From Dyadobacter beijingensis DSM 21582 (lineage in GTDB: Bacteria > Bacteroidota > Bacteroidia > Cytophagales > Spirosomataceae), in contig NZ_KB907789.1 in assembly GCF_000382205.1 (NCBI RefSeq), positions 310,001-374,000 of the forward strand: DNA of 64,000 nt, written 5' to 3'. The notes beneath the pieces were generated by a model. That model was given only the letters and a program-made list of their open reading frames with translations. It did not search any database and was not told where the DNA came from. Of this stretch, positions 45,930 through 55,503 are shown piece by piece (within the stretch, counting starts at the first letter, position 1; each line of letters begins with the position of its first letter). The position numbers were made by a program, and so were the translations under genes.

Positions 45930-46686
45930 ACAGGAACATGCCGCCTGAAACTTCGATCCGTTGCGCGGTAATCCAGCGCGCATCGGCCGAGCAGAGAAAT
46001 GCCACCACCCCTCCGATGTCCTCCGGCTCGCCCACGCGGCCAAGCGCCGTGACACCCGCAAGAAAGTCGGCCACGCCCGGGTGGTTATCGAACGACGTGA
46101 AATCGGTATTGATCGCGCCGGGGGCCACCGAGTTGACGGTGATGCCGCGGCTACCAAGTTCCTTAGCCATGTAGCGCGTCAGCGTTTCGACCGCGCCTTT
46201 CATGGACGCGTACGCGGCATAACCAGGCGTGCTGAAACGCGCCAGGCCTGTCGACAGGTTGACAATGCGGCCACCGTTCGCAATTAGTGGCAAAGCGGCT
46301 TGTGAAAGGAAATACACGCCTTTGAAATGTACGTTCATCAGCTCGTCGAAATCCTGCTCGCTGGTCTGACCGAATGCCGAAGGCCGGTTGATCCCCGCGT
46401 TATTGATCAGGAAATCGAAAGAAGAGCGGTTCCATTTGTCCTGCAAAATACCCCTTAGCTGCTCGAAAAACGCGTCGAATGTGCCTACGTGCGCCGTATC
46501 CAGCTGAACAGCGACCGCCTGCTGCCCCAGTGCTTCGATGGCCGAAACGACCTCGTTCGCTTCCTGCACCTGGCTGCGGTACACGACGATCACGTCGTTC
46601 CCCTTTTCGGCCAGACGCAAGGCCATATTTTTTCCTAAACCACGGCTAGCGCCGGTAACCAATGCTATTTTACTTACGGATTCCAT
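45928..46686 (-). CDS. short-chain dehydrogenase/reductase (SDR)
   Basis: 252 residues. NAD(P) site TGASRGLGKN (11-20), NNAG motif and catalytic YASMK, with a Ser in LSTGLAR; the classical FabG-like SDR fold. The Arg in the NAD(P)-site neighbourhood (VVYRSQ) favours NADPH. Substrate unknown. The start at 46686 (MESVSKIALVTG) is set by the fold. The AraC-type regulator encoded 93 bases upstream on the same strand is a possible controller, and a candidate -7 element lies between them. Confidence 0.88.
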   Translation of the reverse strand: MESVSKIALVTGASRGLGKNMALRLAEKGNDVIVVYRSQVQEANEVVSAIEALGQQAVAVQLDTAHVGTFDAFFEQLRGILQDKWNRSSFDFLINNAGINRPSAFGQTSEQDFDELMNVHFKGVYFLSQAALPLIANGGRIVNLSTGLARFSTPGYAAYASMKGAVETLTRYMAKELGSRGITVNSVAPGAINTDFTSFDNHPGVADFLAGVTALGRVGEPEDIGGVVAFLCSADARWITAQRIEVSGGMFL

Positions 46687-46714
46687 CTCTTTCTGTTGTT
46701 TAAAATTGATGGAA

Positions 46715-46722
46715 CAAAGGTA
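46715..46722 (-). promoter_or_regulatory. candidate -7 element of the SDR gene
   Basis: Minus strand TACCTTTG, the same eight bases as the susC -7 element, 29 bases upstream of the SDR ATG. No clear -33. Confidence 0.4.
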
Positions 46723-46779
46723 CCGTACGCAATGCCGCCGCATTTGCACGTATCAAACCGAAACTTACGAAATTCAAAT

Positions 46780-47688
46780 CTAGGTCCGGAATGCACGCGG
46801 GCTGAGCGTCGTATGCTTTTTGAAAAGGTTATTGAAATGCGAAGCTTCTTCGAAACCGAGGCTGTAAGCGATCTCGGACACATTCCAGTCGGTATGCTTC
46901 AAAAGGATTTTGGATTCCTTGATAATGCGCTCGGTAATGAGCTCGGTGGTGGTCTTGCCGGTGATTTCCTTTAAAACCTTATTGAGGTAATTGACGTGGA
47001 TCGAAAGCTGGTCGGCATAGTCTTTGGCGGAGCGCAGGGAGAGCTTCTGATGCGGCGGCTCCACCGGGAACTGCCTTTCCAGCAGTTCGATAAAGAGCGA
47101 GGAAACGCGTTTGTAGGCATTGGGCTCCGTAAATAGCGACGTCGCGGGCTGCAACTTCTGCCCGAAATGGATGAGCTCGATCACATAGTTGCGCAGTAAA
47201 TCGTATTTATAAGCGTAATCCGACTCTATTTCCCGGAACATCTTCCTGAAAATATATTGAATATCCTCGATCTGCCCGTCGGTCAGGAAAAAAATAGGAT
47301 TACCGCCCGGCCTGAACACCGGCAGCTCGCGCAGGCGAACGCCGCTGTTGTCCTGCGTGAGGAAATCCTCGGAGAAGATACAGAAGAAGCCCGACTGGTT
47401 ATCGTCCTGCGGCACATAGTTGTAAGGAATGAGCGGCGTCGCGAAAAGCAATGCATTATGCGCTATATCAATGACTTTATCCGCATATTCTGCCCGGTTC
47501 CGCCCGATAATGAGGCTGATCTTATAGTAAGCCCGCCGGTTGTAGGGCATGGCCCGGCTTTTCGCCGCCGACCGGTACAATTCATCCGTTTTGAAAATAT
47601 TAAAGTGCCCTACCTCCTTCTGAACCGGCTCCGGGATCAGCTGGGCGGTATCCTTGTAGAATTGTTCGATGCTGTCGGATTTCATCAT
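46780..47688 (-). CDS. AraC-family transcriptional regulator
   Basis: 302 residues. An N-terminal cupin-like sensor region (~30-170) and a C-terminal AraC HTH pair (~205-300: SAKDYADQLSIHVNYLNKVL; WNVSEIAYSLGFEEASHFNNLF). The second helix-turn-helix is the stronger match. Located upstream of the SDR gene on the same strand, it may control that gene. Ligand unknown. The gene begins 22 bases beyond the stop of the UBP zinc finger gene. Confidence 0.88.
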   Translation of the reverse strand: MMKSDSIEQFYKDTAQLIPEPVQKEVGHFNIFKTDELYRSAAKSRAMPYNRRAYYKISLIIGRNRAEYADKVIDIAHNALLFATPLIPYNYVPQDDNQSGFFCIFSEDFLTQDNSGVRLRELPVFRPGGNPIFFLTDGQIEDIQYIFRKMFREIESDYAYKYDLLRNYVIELIHFGQKLQPATSLFTEPNAYKRVSSLFIELLERQFPVEPPHQKLSLRSAKDYADQLSIHVNYLNKVLKEITGKTTTELITERIIKESKILLKHTDWNVSEIAYSLGFEEASHFNNLFKKHTTLSPRAFRT

Positions 47689-47710
47689 GCGGTAAAGTTA
47701 CGAAATTCAA

Positions 47711-47980
47711 CTATTCATACTCTACAAACGATTCATCCGCATAGCACCAAAGCCACTTCTCACCCGGCTCGGCGGAGGACGCTACGGGATGGCCCGTATG
47801 GTGGTAATGCTTCGTCATGTGTTTGGCGGGGGAGCTGTCGCAGCATAAGGTGGCGCCGCAGGTCTGGCAGGTACGCAAATGCACCCACCAGCCGTCGACC
47901 TTCTTGCATTCCTCGCATACGAGCTCGTCCGCGACTTTGATTTCCGCAATATCGGCAATGTGCTTACAAACCTGGTCCAT
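47711..47980 (-). CDS. UBP-type zinc finger protein
   Basis: 89 residues, a complete zf-UBP domain: C5-x-H7, C22-x2-C25, C38-x2-C41, C46/C47, H54, H58 and H60/H61/H64, with the Trp-rich tail WLWCY. In eukaryotes this fold binds the free C-terminus of ubiquitin; in bacteria, which lack ubiquitin, its role is unknown. The ATG overlaps the stop of the REC-flavoprotein gene by one base (TAATG), so it is translated with it. It may bind a peptide tail or a glycine-ending protein, but this is inference. Confidence 0.88.
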   Translation of the reverse strand: MDQVCKHIADIAEIKVADELVCEECKKVDGWWVHLRTCQTCGATLCCDSSPAKHMTKHYHHTGHPVASSAEPGEKWLWCYADESFVEYE

Positions 47981-49641
47981 TATACCTCGCTTAAATATTG
48001 GTGAACAAAACTGATGGACATCGATCCCTCGCCCACCGCCGACGTCACGCGGTTCATTGCGCCCGCACGCACGTCACCCGCGGCGAAGATGCCCGGCGAG
48101 CTCGTTTCGAGTAGGTAAGGGTCGCGATTGACCTTCCATATTTCTTTGAAATTGTCGTAATTCTTCATTTCACGGCCCGTTTCGATGAAGCCCTTCTTAT
48201 TTTTGATGATTTCCAGGCCCACCCACTCCGTGAACGGCTTCGCACCGATGAAGATGAACAATGCATCCGCCGGCACCGTGCGTTCCTCGCTGGTGTTCAG
48301 GTCCACCAGTTTCAGGTGTTCGAGATGATCTCCGCCCTGCGCTTCCAGGATCTCCGTGCAGCCCATTACCGCAATGTTCTCGGTACCGGCGATCTGGTCG
48401 ATCAGGTAGGACGACATCGATGACGTCAGGTCGTTCCGGCGGATCAAAATGTACACATTCCGCGCGAATTTGGACAAATACATGGCCGCCTGCCCCGCTG
48501 AATTGCCTCCGCCCAGCACATACACATCCTTATTACCGCACGAGCTCGCTTCGGTACTAGCCGCGCCGTAGTAGATGCCTTTTCCGGCAAACTCCTCAAT
48601 ACCAGCAGTTTCCAGCTTCCGGTAATCCACGCCGGTCGTGATCACCACGGCCTTCGCATTCACTTCGCTGCCGTCCCCGAGCACGACGGTCTTATATTTG
48701 TCCTTCAATTTAATCTCCTTCACAAACTGCGGCGAAAGGAATTCCGTACCGAACCGCGTGGCCTGCGTGATGGCCCGGCGCGTGAGTTCCGAGCCGCTGA
48801 GGCCTGTCGGGAAGCCGAGGTAGTTCTCAATGCGCGAGCTCGTACCCGCCTGACCACCAGGCGCTTTGCGCTCGATCAATAAAGTACTTAAACCTTCCGA
48901 CGCACCATATACCGATGCCGCAAGCCCCGCGGGGCCCGCACCGATGATCACGACGTCGTAAATCTGCTGCTTCGTCTTGGGGTTCAGCCCGATACGCTCC
49001 GCGATGTCGATCAGTGACGGTGTTTTCAGCAACGAGCCGTCTTCGAATATCACCACCGGAAAGTCCACCGGGCAGAGGTTGTTGTTCTCCGAAATCTGCC
49101 TTCCGGTTTCGTTCGACTCCGCATCGAACCACAGGTAAGGCACCAGATTCCCCGCCAGGAAGTCCTTGATTTCGTGCGCCTTGGGCGAGAATTGATAACC
49201 TATTACTTTAATGCCTTTGAACTCCGGACGGTAGTTGCCCTGCCAGTCGCGGAGCAGCTCGTCGATCGGGGGATACAATTTTTCCTCCGGCGGGTCCCAG
49301 GGTTTCATTAAGTAGTAGTCCAGCTGCACATCGTTGATCGCCTTGATGGCCGCCTCGGTATCCGAATAAGCCGTCAGCAGCACCCGTTTTGCGAACGGGA
49401 ACATTTTCATCGCTTTTTGCAAAAAATCGACGCCCTGCATTTCGGGCATGCGCTGGTCGGAAATAAAAATAGCCACCTCTTCGCCGCGGTTCTGCAATTC
49501 GAGAAGGCTTTCCATGGCTTCGGCCACGGAAGTAGTGCTTAGTATCCGGTATTTGTCACGGTAATGGGATTTCAGGTCGCGACTGATCGCCCGAAGTACC
49601 TGCGGATCGTCGTCAATCGAAAAGATTATGGGCAAAGCCAT
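47980..49641 (-). CDS. receiver fused to thioredoxin-reductase-like flavoprotein
   Basis: 553 residues. Receiver (~1-130: D10-D12, phospho-acceptor D62 in FISDQRMP, T90, K113); then a glutaredoxin-like domain (~143-220: YQFSPKAHEIKDF ... VDFPVVIFEDGSLLKTP) in which the redox cysteines are absent; then a TrxR-like module with FAD site IIGAGPAGL (232-240), NADPH site GGGNSAG (377-383) and AAGDVR near the end. Where TrxR has CxxC this protein has GAASTEASSC, so only C368 remains. It may thus be an NADPH-using flavin switch rather than a disulfide reductase. Kinase gene upstream is 30 bases away; the UBP gene overlaps downstream. Confidence 0.9.
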   Translation of the reverse strand: MALPIIFSIDDDPQVLRAISRDLKSHYRDKYRILSTTSVAEAMESLLELQNRGEEVAIFISDQRMPEMQGVDFLQKAMKMFPFAKRVLLTAYSDTEAAIKAINDVQLDYYLMKPWDPPEEKLYPPIDELLRDWQGNYRPEFKGIKVIGYQFSPKAHEIKDFLAGNLVPYLWFDAESNETGRQISENNNLCPVDFPVVIFEDGSLLKTPSLIDIAERIGLNPKTKQQIYDVVIIGAGPAGLAASVYGASEGLSTLLIERKAPGGQAGTSSRIENYLGFPTGLSGSELTRRAITQATRFGTEFLSPQFVKEIKLKDKYKTVVLGDGSEVNAKAVVITTGVDYRKLETAGIEEFAGKGIYYGAASTEASSCGNKDVYVLGGGNSAGQAAMYLSKFARNVYILIRRNDLTSSMSSYLIDQIAGTENIAVMGCTEILEAQGGDHLEHLKLVDLNTSEERTVPADALFIFIGAKPFTEWVGLEIIKNKKGFIETGREMKNYDNFKEIWKVNRDPYLLETSSPGIFAAGDVRAGAMNRVTSAVGEGSMSISFVHQYLSEV

Positions 49642-49671
49642 AGCAGCTTTTTGTTAAGTGTTGAATTAAAA

Positions 49672-51072
49672 TTATCCATTAAACGGGAAACATACCACAA
49701 ATTCCGTCCGGCCGGGGCTGGAATGCAGCGTTACGGTACCATGGTGCTGCCGCACGATCCGGCTTACTACGTCCAGTCCGAGGCCCGTCCCTTTCCCGAC
49801 CGATTTCGTCGTAAAAAACGGGTCGAAAATTTTCGAACGGATGTCCGCCGGAATGCCGGGGCCATTGTCGCAGATCGTCACTTTCACAAACTCCTTGTCC
49901 CGGCGCGTGATGATGGTGATCTCAGGGTCTGGCTGGTTTTCGAGCGCGTCCACGGCATTGTCGATCAGGTTCGTCCACACCTGGTTAAGCTCCCCTACCA
50001 TCGCTTTCACGGCCGGCAATGTGAGGTCGAAATCTTCGGTAACCTTGATATTCCCCTTTTTCAGCTTGTAATTGAGGATAATGAGCGTGTTGCGGATGCC
50101 GATATGAATATCCACCAGCTCGCGCTCGCCCCCGCGGTCCATATGCGTGAACGACTTCACCGAACCCACCAGCTGCGCAATGCGCTTGGATGCTTCCCCG
50201 ATGTCGGCCACCATGCGCTCGGTCGTAAGGCTGTTATTGATCCACGTCAGCACGGGCGACAGGTCTTTGTGGTTGATCCTGCTTTTCAGCTCGTCGAGGT
50301 CGCTCTCGCCAACCCCGAATTCCACGAGGTTATCGGCAATATCCTCACAGCCAATGATATTGTTCATATCCAGCCAGTCGAGAATTGCGTCCTCCTTTTC
50401 CGACCGTTTCATCATCGACAGTACAGGCCGTTCCGCTTTGGCGAGCAAACTCACCATTTTGTCGTTGATCAGGTCGATCTCCTCGTGCGACAAATGGATC
50501 GACAGCAGCGATTTGAATGCGTCCGGCTGCATGAGCAAATGCTCTTTCAGCGAAGCCGAACTGCGGACAATGGCCGCCGCCGGGTTGTTGAGCTCATGCG
50601 CGAGCCCGGCCGACAGCTTGCCGAGCGCCATCATCTTCTCATTCTGCTGTTCGAGCTCTGTAAACTCCCGCACCCGCGACGTCATCACGATCACGAGCGC
50701 CTGCGTCAGCTCATAATGCAAAGTGACAAGCTCCCGCAACAGTTCTTTTGGGAACGTCATCAGCTGCGCCGTTTCGAGGCATACCCCGTACGCAATGGCA
50801 ATTTTCCCCCGCGAAAACGGCAGGATACCCGTCACCGTACCCGGCGGCAGATCTGCGATGATCTGCTTCGTATTGTTCTGGACCCGGTACAATTCAATGC
50901 GCCCCGAGAAGATCACGTGCGTGCCCACGAGCGGTTCGCCCGGCCGGATCATCATGTCGCCCTCCTGCAATTCATAATGCGAACTGCGGTCGATCATCCA
51001 TTGCAGCTGGTTTTCAGGGACATCCTTAAAAACCTCAACAGCCAGCAGATCTTTGACGGTGATATCCTTCAT
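49672..51072 (-). CDS. histidine kinase with cyclic-nucleotide-binding-like sensor
   Basis: 466 residues, soluble. N-terminal cNMP-binding fold (~5-125: [34 protein letters not shown]), helical linker, DHp with H159 in [14 protein letters not shown], and a HATPase with DNAVDAL, DNGPGIP and GKGTGLGLD. The canonical phosphate-binding cassette (FGE...RxA) is not evident; the region reads [14 protein letters not shown], so cyclic nucleotide binding is doubtful. The receiver that it would phosphorylate is on the flavoprotein encoded 30 bases downstream. The start at 51072 ([10 protein letters not shown]) fits the domain. Confidence 0.9.
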   Translation of the reverse strand: MKDITVKDLLAVEVFKDVPENQLQWMIDRSSHYELQEGDMMIRPGEPLVGTHVIFSGRIELYRVQNNTKQIIADLPPGTVTGILPFSRGKIAIAYGVCLETAQLMTFPKELLRELVTLHYELTQALVIVMTSRVREFTELEQQNEKMMALGKLSAGLAHELNNPAAAIVRSSASLKEHLLMQPDAFKSLLSIHLSHEEIDLINDKMVSLLAKAERPVLSMMKRSEKEDAILDWLDMNNIIGCEDIADNLVEFGVGESDLDELKSRINHKDLSPVLTWINNSLTTERMVADIGEASKRIAQLVGSVKSFTHMDRGGERELVDIHIGIRNTLIILNYKLKKGNIKVTEDFDLTLPAVKAMVGELNQVWTNLIDNAVDALENQPDPEITIITRRDKEFVKVTICDNGPGIPADIRSKIFDPFFTTKSVGKGTGLGLDVVSRIVRQHHGTVTLHSSPGRTEFVVCFPFNG

Positions 51073-51183
51073 GGGGGCAAATGGGAATGGTGTGAGTCGA
51101 AACGCCCAATTTCGAAATAAATCGGCATTTGCGCGGGCTTTTTTTGCGGCAAGCTTCCGAAAGAACAACAAGTTCCCTGCTTT

Positions 51184-51558
51184 TTACACAATACCGCCCG
51201 TCACCACGCGGCTGTAAATCCGGTACTCCGGCAGCCCGCTGATGCTTTCGGCAATGCTCACCTCTACCCAATCACGGTTGGCGGGGTGCACAAATGCCCC
51301 GTTACAGGCCGGAAAGAGCTGTTTCAGCCTCTCGAACGAGGCCGTTTCGAGGTTGATTTCCTCATGACCGAGCTCCGTAGACAAGTAGTGCCCGGTACAT
51401 AGCCCAAGCGAAGTTTCGAACTCGATTTTCACCATGCTGCCCACAATTTCCTGCTGCATAATGTCGAGCACGACCTCTTCCCGCAGGTCGTCGGCAGTGC
51501 CCAAAGTTTCCTCCTGGTCGCCCAGGGTGTCGACCCCGGGAATATCGATAATTGCCAT
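51184..51558 (-). CDS. 124-residue hypothetical protein
   Basis: An acidic, soluble protein with no signal peptide and no recognised domain. The N-terminus (MAIIDIPGVDTLGDQEETLG) is unusually acidic and low in complexity; the remainder has an alternating beta pattern (MVKIEFETSLGLCTGHYLST; WVEVSIAESISG). It lies 111 bases upstream of the kinase gene on the same strand and could be the first member of that operon. It is divergent from the DUF72 gene. Confidence 0.55.
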   Translation of the reverse strand: MAIIDIPGVDTLGDQEETLGTADDLREEVVLDIMQQEIVGSMVKIEFETSLGLCTGHYLSTELGHEEINLETASFERLKQLFPACNGAFVHPANRDWVEVSIAESISGLPEYRIYSRVVTGGIV

Positions 51559-51674
51559 CAGTTTCCGTTTTGTTTCGGATCAAAAAATCAAAAATCGTTC
51601 CCATTACCACCCGGGCGCCACTGATTATCCTTCGGTATGATTATTGCTTCTTTTCAGTCCGCAACGAACTGAAA

Positions 51675-52436
51675 ATGAAAGTGGAGCAAAACATACACAT
51701 CGGCACCTCTGGGTGGAGCTACAAACATTGGAAAGGGATTTTTTACCCGGCCGACGTGAAACCTGCGGAATACCTGACATTTTATGCCCGACATTTCCCC
51801 GTTTCGGAGATCAACAATAGCTTTTACAAACTCCCTACGAGCGAAACCGTTGCCAAGTGGGTAGGGTCGGTACCGGACGGCTTTTTGTTTTGTCCCAAAA
51901 TGAGCCGCTACCTGAGCCATTTGAAAAAACTCCATGACCCACAGGAGCCGTTGGAGCGGTTTTTCGGTGTTTTCGGGGAATTCAAAAAGCATCTCGGCCC
52001 CGTTCTCGTACAATTGCCTGCCACTTCGCGTTTCAATGCAGATGTGGCTGTGCCGTTCTATGAAGAGGCCAACCTGTACCGCGGCGTCCGGTTTGCGCTT
52101 GAAGTCCGGCACCCTTCCTGGTTCTCCGAAGAAAGCGTCGGGCTGATGAGAAAGCATGGTTTTACGCTGGTATTTACCCACGCCGAAAACTTTCCTTACC
52201 ACGAGGAAGTCACCACCCAAGACATTTACCTGCGCTTTCACGGGCCCACGTCATTGTACAGTTCGCCCTATCCCGACGACATACTCGACGATTACGCAGA
52301 AAAGTTCACCGCCTGGGCCGATGCCGGGCACCATATCTGGGCTTTTTTCAATAACGACGCGGGAGGCCACGCACTAGCCAATGCCAGGAGATTGCAGGAA
52401 CTCGTCGATATGAAAATCCAGGAAGCCGTTAGCTGA
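51675..52436 (+). CDS. DUF72 domain protein
   Basis: 253 residues. IHIGTSGWSYKHWKGIFYP at the N-terminus, FPVSEINNSFYKLP, VLVQLPATSRFN and the C-terminal HIWAFFNNDAGGHALANA are the hallmark blocks of DUF72 (YecE-like), a TIM-barrel family of unknown function widespread in bacteria and archaea. The start at 51675 fits the usual length; the longer frame is spurious. ligD starts 74 bases further on the same strand, with its own candidate promoter. Confidence 0.9.
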   Translation: MKVEQNIHIGTSGWSYKHWKGIFYPADVKPAEYLTFYARHFPVSEINNSFYKLPTSETVAKWVGSVPDGFLFCPKMSRYLSHLKKLHDPQEPLERFFGVFGEFKKHLGPVLVQLPATSRFNADVAVPFYEEANLYRGVRFALEVRHPSWFSEESVGLMRKHGFTLVFTHAENFPYHEEVTTQDIYLRFHGPTSLYSSPYPDDILDDYAEKFTAWADAGHHIWAFFNNDAGGHALANARRLQELVDMKIQEAVS

Positions 52437-52438
52437 AA

Positions 52439-52446
52439 TAATTTTG
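52439..52446 (+). promoter_or_regulatory. candidate -7 element of ligD
   Basis: TAATTTTG, an exact TAnnTTTG match right after the DUF72 stop. A start site near 52452 would place the CATTCAATC repeat in the 5' leader of ligD. Confidence 0.4.
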
Positions 52447-52470
52447 AATAAGTGATTATTTCTCAGCCCC

Positions 52471-52510
52471 ATTCAACCATTCGATCATCCAGACATTCAA
52501 TCATTCAATC
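52471..52510. repeat. short tandem degenerate repeat directly before ligD
   Basis: ATTCAACCATTCGATCATCC then CATTCAATCATTCAATC, immediately followed by the ATG at 52511. Period ~8-9 bases with the unit CATTCAATC. Confidence 0.65.
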
Positions 52511-55252
52511 ATGAGCCTTAGCAAATACAACGAAAAACGGAAGTTTGATAAAACACCGGAACCTAAGGGCGGCAAAGCCGCGAAAGATCAGCTCATTTTT
52601 GTGATCCAGAAGCACGACGCAAGCCGCCTGCATTACGATTTCAGGCTGGAAGTGGATGGCGTGCTTAAAAGCTGGGCCGTCCCCAAAGGCCCGTCTACGG
52701 ACCCATCGGTAAAGCGGCTGGCGATGATGGTCGAGGACCACCCGTACGATTACAAGGATTTCGAAGGCACTATTCCCGAAGGAAACTACGGGGCCGGGAC
52801 GGTAATGGTATGGGATTTCGGCACGTACGAGCCGCTGGAAGAGGTGGATGGAAAATTAAAGGAGGTTAAGGGTAAAAAAGCGCAGGAGAAACTGCTGCAA
52901 AAGGAGCTGCGTGCAGGATCGGTTAAAGTGCGGCTCAACGGTAAAAAAGTAAAGGGCGAATATGCGTTGGTCAAAACCAGCGGCATGGCAGAAAATGCCT
53001 GGCTGCTCATCAAGCACCGCGACAAATTCGCGTCGGAGGACGACATTACGGAAAAAGACCGGTCGGCAGTCTCGCGCCGGACGCTGGCAGGTATCGAAAA
53101 GGACGGTGATGCGGTCTGGGAAAGCAATCACGAAGAAAAGAAACCTTCGAAAAGCAGCGGTACCAAAGCTGCCGCTAAACCGAAAGCATCCGAAACCGAA
53201 GCCAAAGATCCGGCGGAGGACGCAGCGGCTGAAAAAAAAAGCCCGGACGTAAACGTACCGGCAATTCTGAAAAAAGCGAAAAAGCAAAAGTTCCCCGATG
53301 ACCTTCAACCCATGCTCGCCACGCTCGTAGACGGCCCTTTCGACGATCCGGGGTGGGAATACGAGGTTAAATGGGACGGTTACAGGGCATTGGCTTACCT
53401 GAACAAGGGCGAAGTGAGCCTGCAATCGCGGAACCGGAAGTCGTTCAACGACAAATTTTACCCCATTTACCAGCAACTGACCGACTGGAAAATCAACGCG
53501 GTGATCGATGGAGAGATCGTCGTGATCAACGACAAGGGTCTTTCGGATTTCAATGCGTTGCAGAACTGGCGCAGCGAGGCCGATGGCGAGCTGGTATACT
53601 ATGCATTCGACATACTATGGTTCGAAGGCAAAAGCCTCATCCACTTACCATTAACCGAGCGAAAAGCCATTCTGCAAAGCATTGTCGACGAAAAAAGTCC
53701 CGTACAGCTGGGTTACAGCGTCGAGGCGGACGGCCATGCATTCTTTGAAGCAGCCCAGAAAATGGGGCTCGAAGGCATTATCGCCAAAAAGTCCGACAGC
53801 GAATACTATCCCGGCCTGCGCACGCGCGATTGGCTGAAAGTCAAGATCAACAAACGGCAGGAAGTCATTATTGCTGGTTATACCTTGAACGAGGGCTCTT
53901 CCAAGCTGTTCAGTGCATTGCTATTGGCGGCTTACGAAAACGGCGAACTTCGTTACGCAGGCAAGGTTGGGACCGGTTTTAAAGAAAAGCAGCAAAAGGA
54001 AATGCTCGCGCTCTTCAAGCCCCTGATTACGAAAAACAGCCCGTTCAAAGAGACGCCTGATTACAACAAACCCTCGCGCTTCCGCCCGAACCCGCCCCAC
54101 GCGAATGCAACCTGGCTGAAACCGAAGCTGGTATGCGAGATCAGTTTTACCGAAATCACGGCCGATGGCGTGTTCAGGCACCCGTCGTTCGAAGGAATGC
54201 GGGAGGACAAATCGGCGAAAGACGTGGTACGAGAACTGGAAAAGCCGGCGGAAGAGGTCGTCGATGAAGCGAACGACGATTCACAGACAATCATTAAAAA
54301 ACCCGGCAAGGCCAAACGAAAAACGCTACTGAACCCGAAAGAAGAGACGCAGGTGCGGAAAATCAACGGGCACGAGGTCAAGTTTTCGAACCTGGGCAAG
54401 CTCTACTGGCCCGACGACAAGATTCAGAAACGCGAGCTGATCAACTACTATTACCAGGTAGCCCCATTCATTTTACCTTACCTCGAAAACCGGCCGCTGT
54501 CGCTCAACCGCTTCCCCAACGGCATTAAAGGCAAGAGCTTTTACCAGAAAGACGTCACCGGCAAAGTCCCCGGCTGGATCGAAACGACGCCCTACACCTC
54601 CGAAGGCGAACTTAAAAACTTCATGCTGTGCAACGACGAGGCCGCATTGCTTTACATGGCCAACCTCGGCGCCATCGATGTGAACCCCTGGAACAGCCGC
54701 ATCGAAACACCCGACAATCCGGACTGGTGCCTGCTGGACCTCGACCCCGACACGACCAACACTTTCGAACAAGTGATCGAAACCGCCCGGGCCATTAAAA
54801 GCCTGCTCGATTCGCTGGCCGTACCCGCCTATTGCAAAACTTCCGGCTCCACCGGCCTGCACATTTACATTCCGCTCGGCGCGAAATACAGCTACGACCA
54901 ATGCCAGCTCTTTGCCGAATGGGTGGCCGGGCAGGTACAACACCAGCTCCCCGATTTCACCAGCGTGGAGCGTATGACTAAAAACCGTAAGGGCAAGCTC
55001 TACATCGATTACCTGCAAAACCGCCCGAAAGCCACCCTGGCCGCGCCTTACTCCGTTCGCCCGAAGCCCGGCGCGACGGTATCGATGCCCCTGCACTGGG
55101 ACGAGGTCAGGAAGGGACTTCAGCTGAAAGATTTCACGATTTACAATGCGATCGAGCGGATACAACGCGAGGGCGACCTCTTCAAACCCGTTTTGGGCAA
55201 AGGTATCGACCTCGAAGAAGTAATTGCCAAAATGGAAATTCCAGCAGGATAA
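52511..55252 (+). CDS. ligD: DNA ligase D (phosphoesterase-ligase-polymerase)
   Basis: 913 residues with domain order phosphoesterase (~1-165: [33 protein letters not shown]), a Lys/Ala/Glu-rich linker (~200-250), ATP-dependent ligase (~265-580, adenylated K287 in VKWDG) and primase-polymerase (~620-905, with LLDLDPD and KTSGSTGLH). All catalytic signatures look intact. LigD repairs double-strand breaks by end joining with Ku, which is not encoded in this window. Preceded by a tandem repeat that touches its ATG. Confidence 0.95.
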   Translation: MSLSKYNEKRKFDKTPEPKGGKAAKDQLIFVIQKHDASRLHYDFRLEVDGVLKSWAVPKGPSTDPSVKRLAMMVEDHPYDYKDFEGTIPEGNYGAGTVMVWDFGTYEPLEEVDGKLKEVKGKKAQEKLLQKELRAGSVKVRLNGKKVKGEYALVKTSGMAENAWLLIKHRDKFASEDDITEKDRSAVSRRTLAGIEKDGDAVWESNHEEKKPSKSSGTKAAAKPKASETEAKDPAEDAAAEKKSPDVNVPAILKKAKKQKFPDDLQPMLATLVDGPFDDPGWEYEVKWDGYRALAYLNKGEVSLQSRNRKSFNDKFYPIYQQLTDWKINAVIDGEIVVINDKGLSDFNALQNWRSEADGELVYYAFDILWFEGKSLIHLPLTERKAILQSIVDEKSPVQLGYSVEADGHAFFEAAQKMGLEGIIAKKSDSEYYPGLRTRDWLKVKINKRQEVIIAGYTLNEGSSKLFSALLLAAYENGELRYAGKVGTGFKEKQQKEMLALFKPLITKNSPFKETPDYNKPSRFRPNPPHANATWLKPKLVCEISFTEITADGVFRHPSFEGMREDKSAKDVVRELEKPAEEVVDEANDDSQTIIKKPGKAKRKTLLNPKEETQVRKINGHEVKFSNLGKLYWPDDKIQKRELINYYYQVAPFILPYLENRPLSLNRFPNGIKGKSFYQKDVTGKVPGWIETTPYTSEGELKNFMLCNDEAALLYMANLGAIDVNPWNSRIETPDNPDWCLLDLDPDTTNTFEQVIETARAIKSLLDSLAVPAYCKTSGSTGLHIYIPLGAKYSYDQCQLFAEWVAGQVQHQLPDFTSVERMTKNRKGKLYIDYLQNRPKATLAAPYSVRPKPGATVSMPLHWDEVRKGLQLKDFTIYNAIERIQREGDLFKPVLGKGIDLEEVIAKMEIPAG

Positions 55253-55308
55253 AAAGTCAAAATCCTCCTACTTTTTGTCAATAAACAACCACCTACCCCT
55301 GCATTGTA

Positions 55309-55320
55309 GTAGTAATGTAG
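55309..55320 (+). promoter_or_regulatory. GTAGTAATGTAG box, distal copy upstream of susC
   Basis: Exact 12-base match to the boxes at 55363-55374 and 63221-63232; separated from the proximal copy by 54 bases (start to start). Likely a second binding site of the locus regulator. Confidence 0.5.
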
Positions 55321-55359
55321 GGGTGATTTTTCCGTGAAAACATTTCACTTGTGCAATAT

Positions 55360-55391
55360 GAGGTAGTAATGTAGTAATGCATTGCTACCTC
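55360..55391. promoter_or_regulatory. GTAGTAATGTAGTA box within an inverted repeat, proximal to susC
   Basis: The 14-base box at 55363-55376 is identical to 63221-63234. It lies within an inverted repeat GAGGTAGTAATG (55360-55371) / CATTGCTACCTC (55380-55391), with one G-T mismatch. The block ends 18 bases before the -7 element, covering the -33 region, where an activator would be expected to bind. Confidence 0.6.
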
Positions 55392-55409
55392 CCGGCCCTA
55401 TTGTGCCCA

Positions 55410-55417
55410 TACCTTTG
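55410..55417 (+). promoter_or_regulatory. -7 element of the susCD operon
   Basis: TACCTTTG fits TAnnTTTG, 87 bases before the susC ATG; no -33 TTG at the right distance, which suits an activator-dependent promoter. The box starts 47 bases upstream of this element. Confidence 0.55.
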
Positions 55418-55503
55418 TCGGCAGTACACAAGTATTACTTTTTCAATAATTAATTGGGCAAAGGTCATTTGCCGGATCTACTAATTTTTAATACCAAACC
55501 TAT

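Noticed and set aside
49564-51120. 518-codon open frame on the plus strand
   Set aside because: It lies antisense to the well-supported cNMP-fold kinase gene; its translation is rich in His/Arg with no recognisable domain.
55255-55277. A/T-rich AAAAAGT...ACTTTTT hairpin after ligD
   Set aside because: Only seven weak A-T-rich pairs with a long loop and no T-run; not strong enough to call a terminator.
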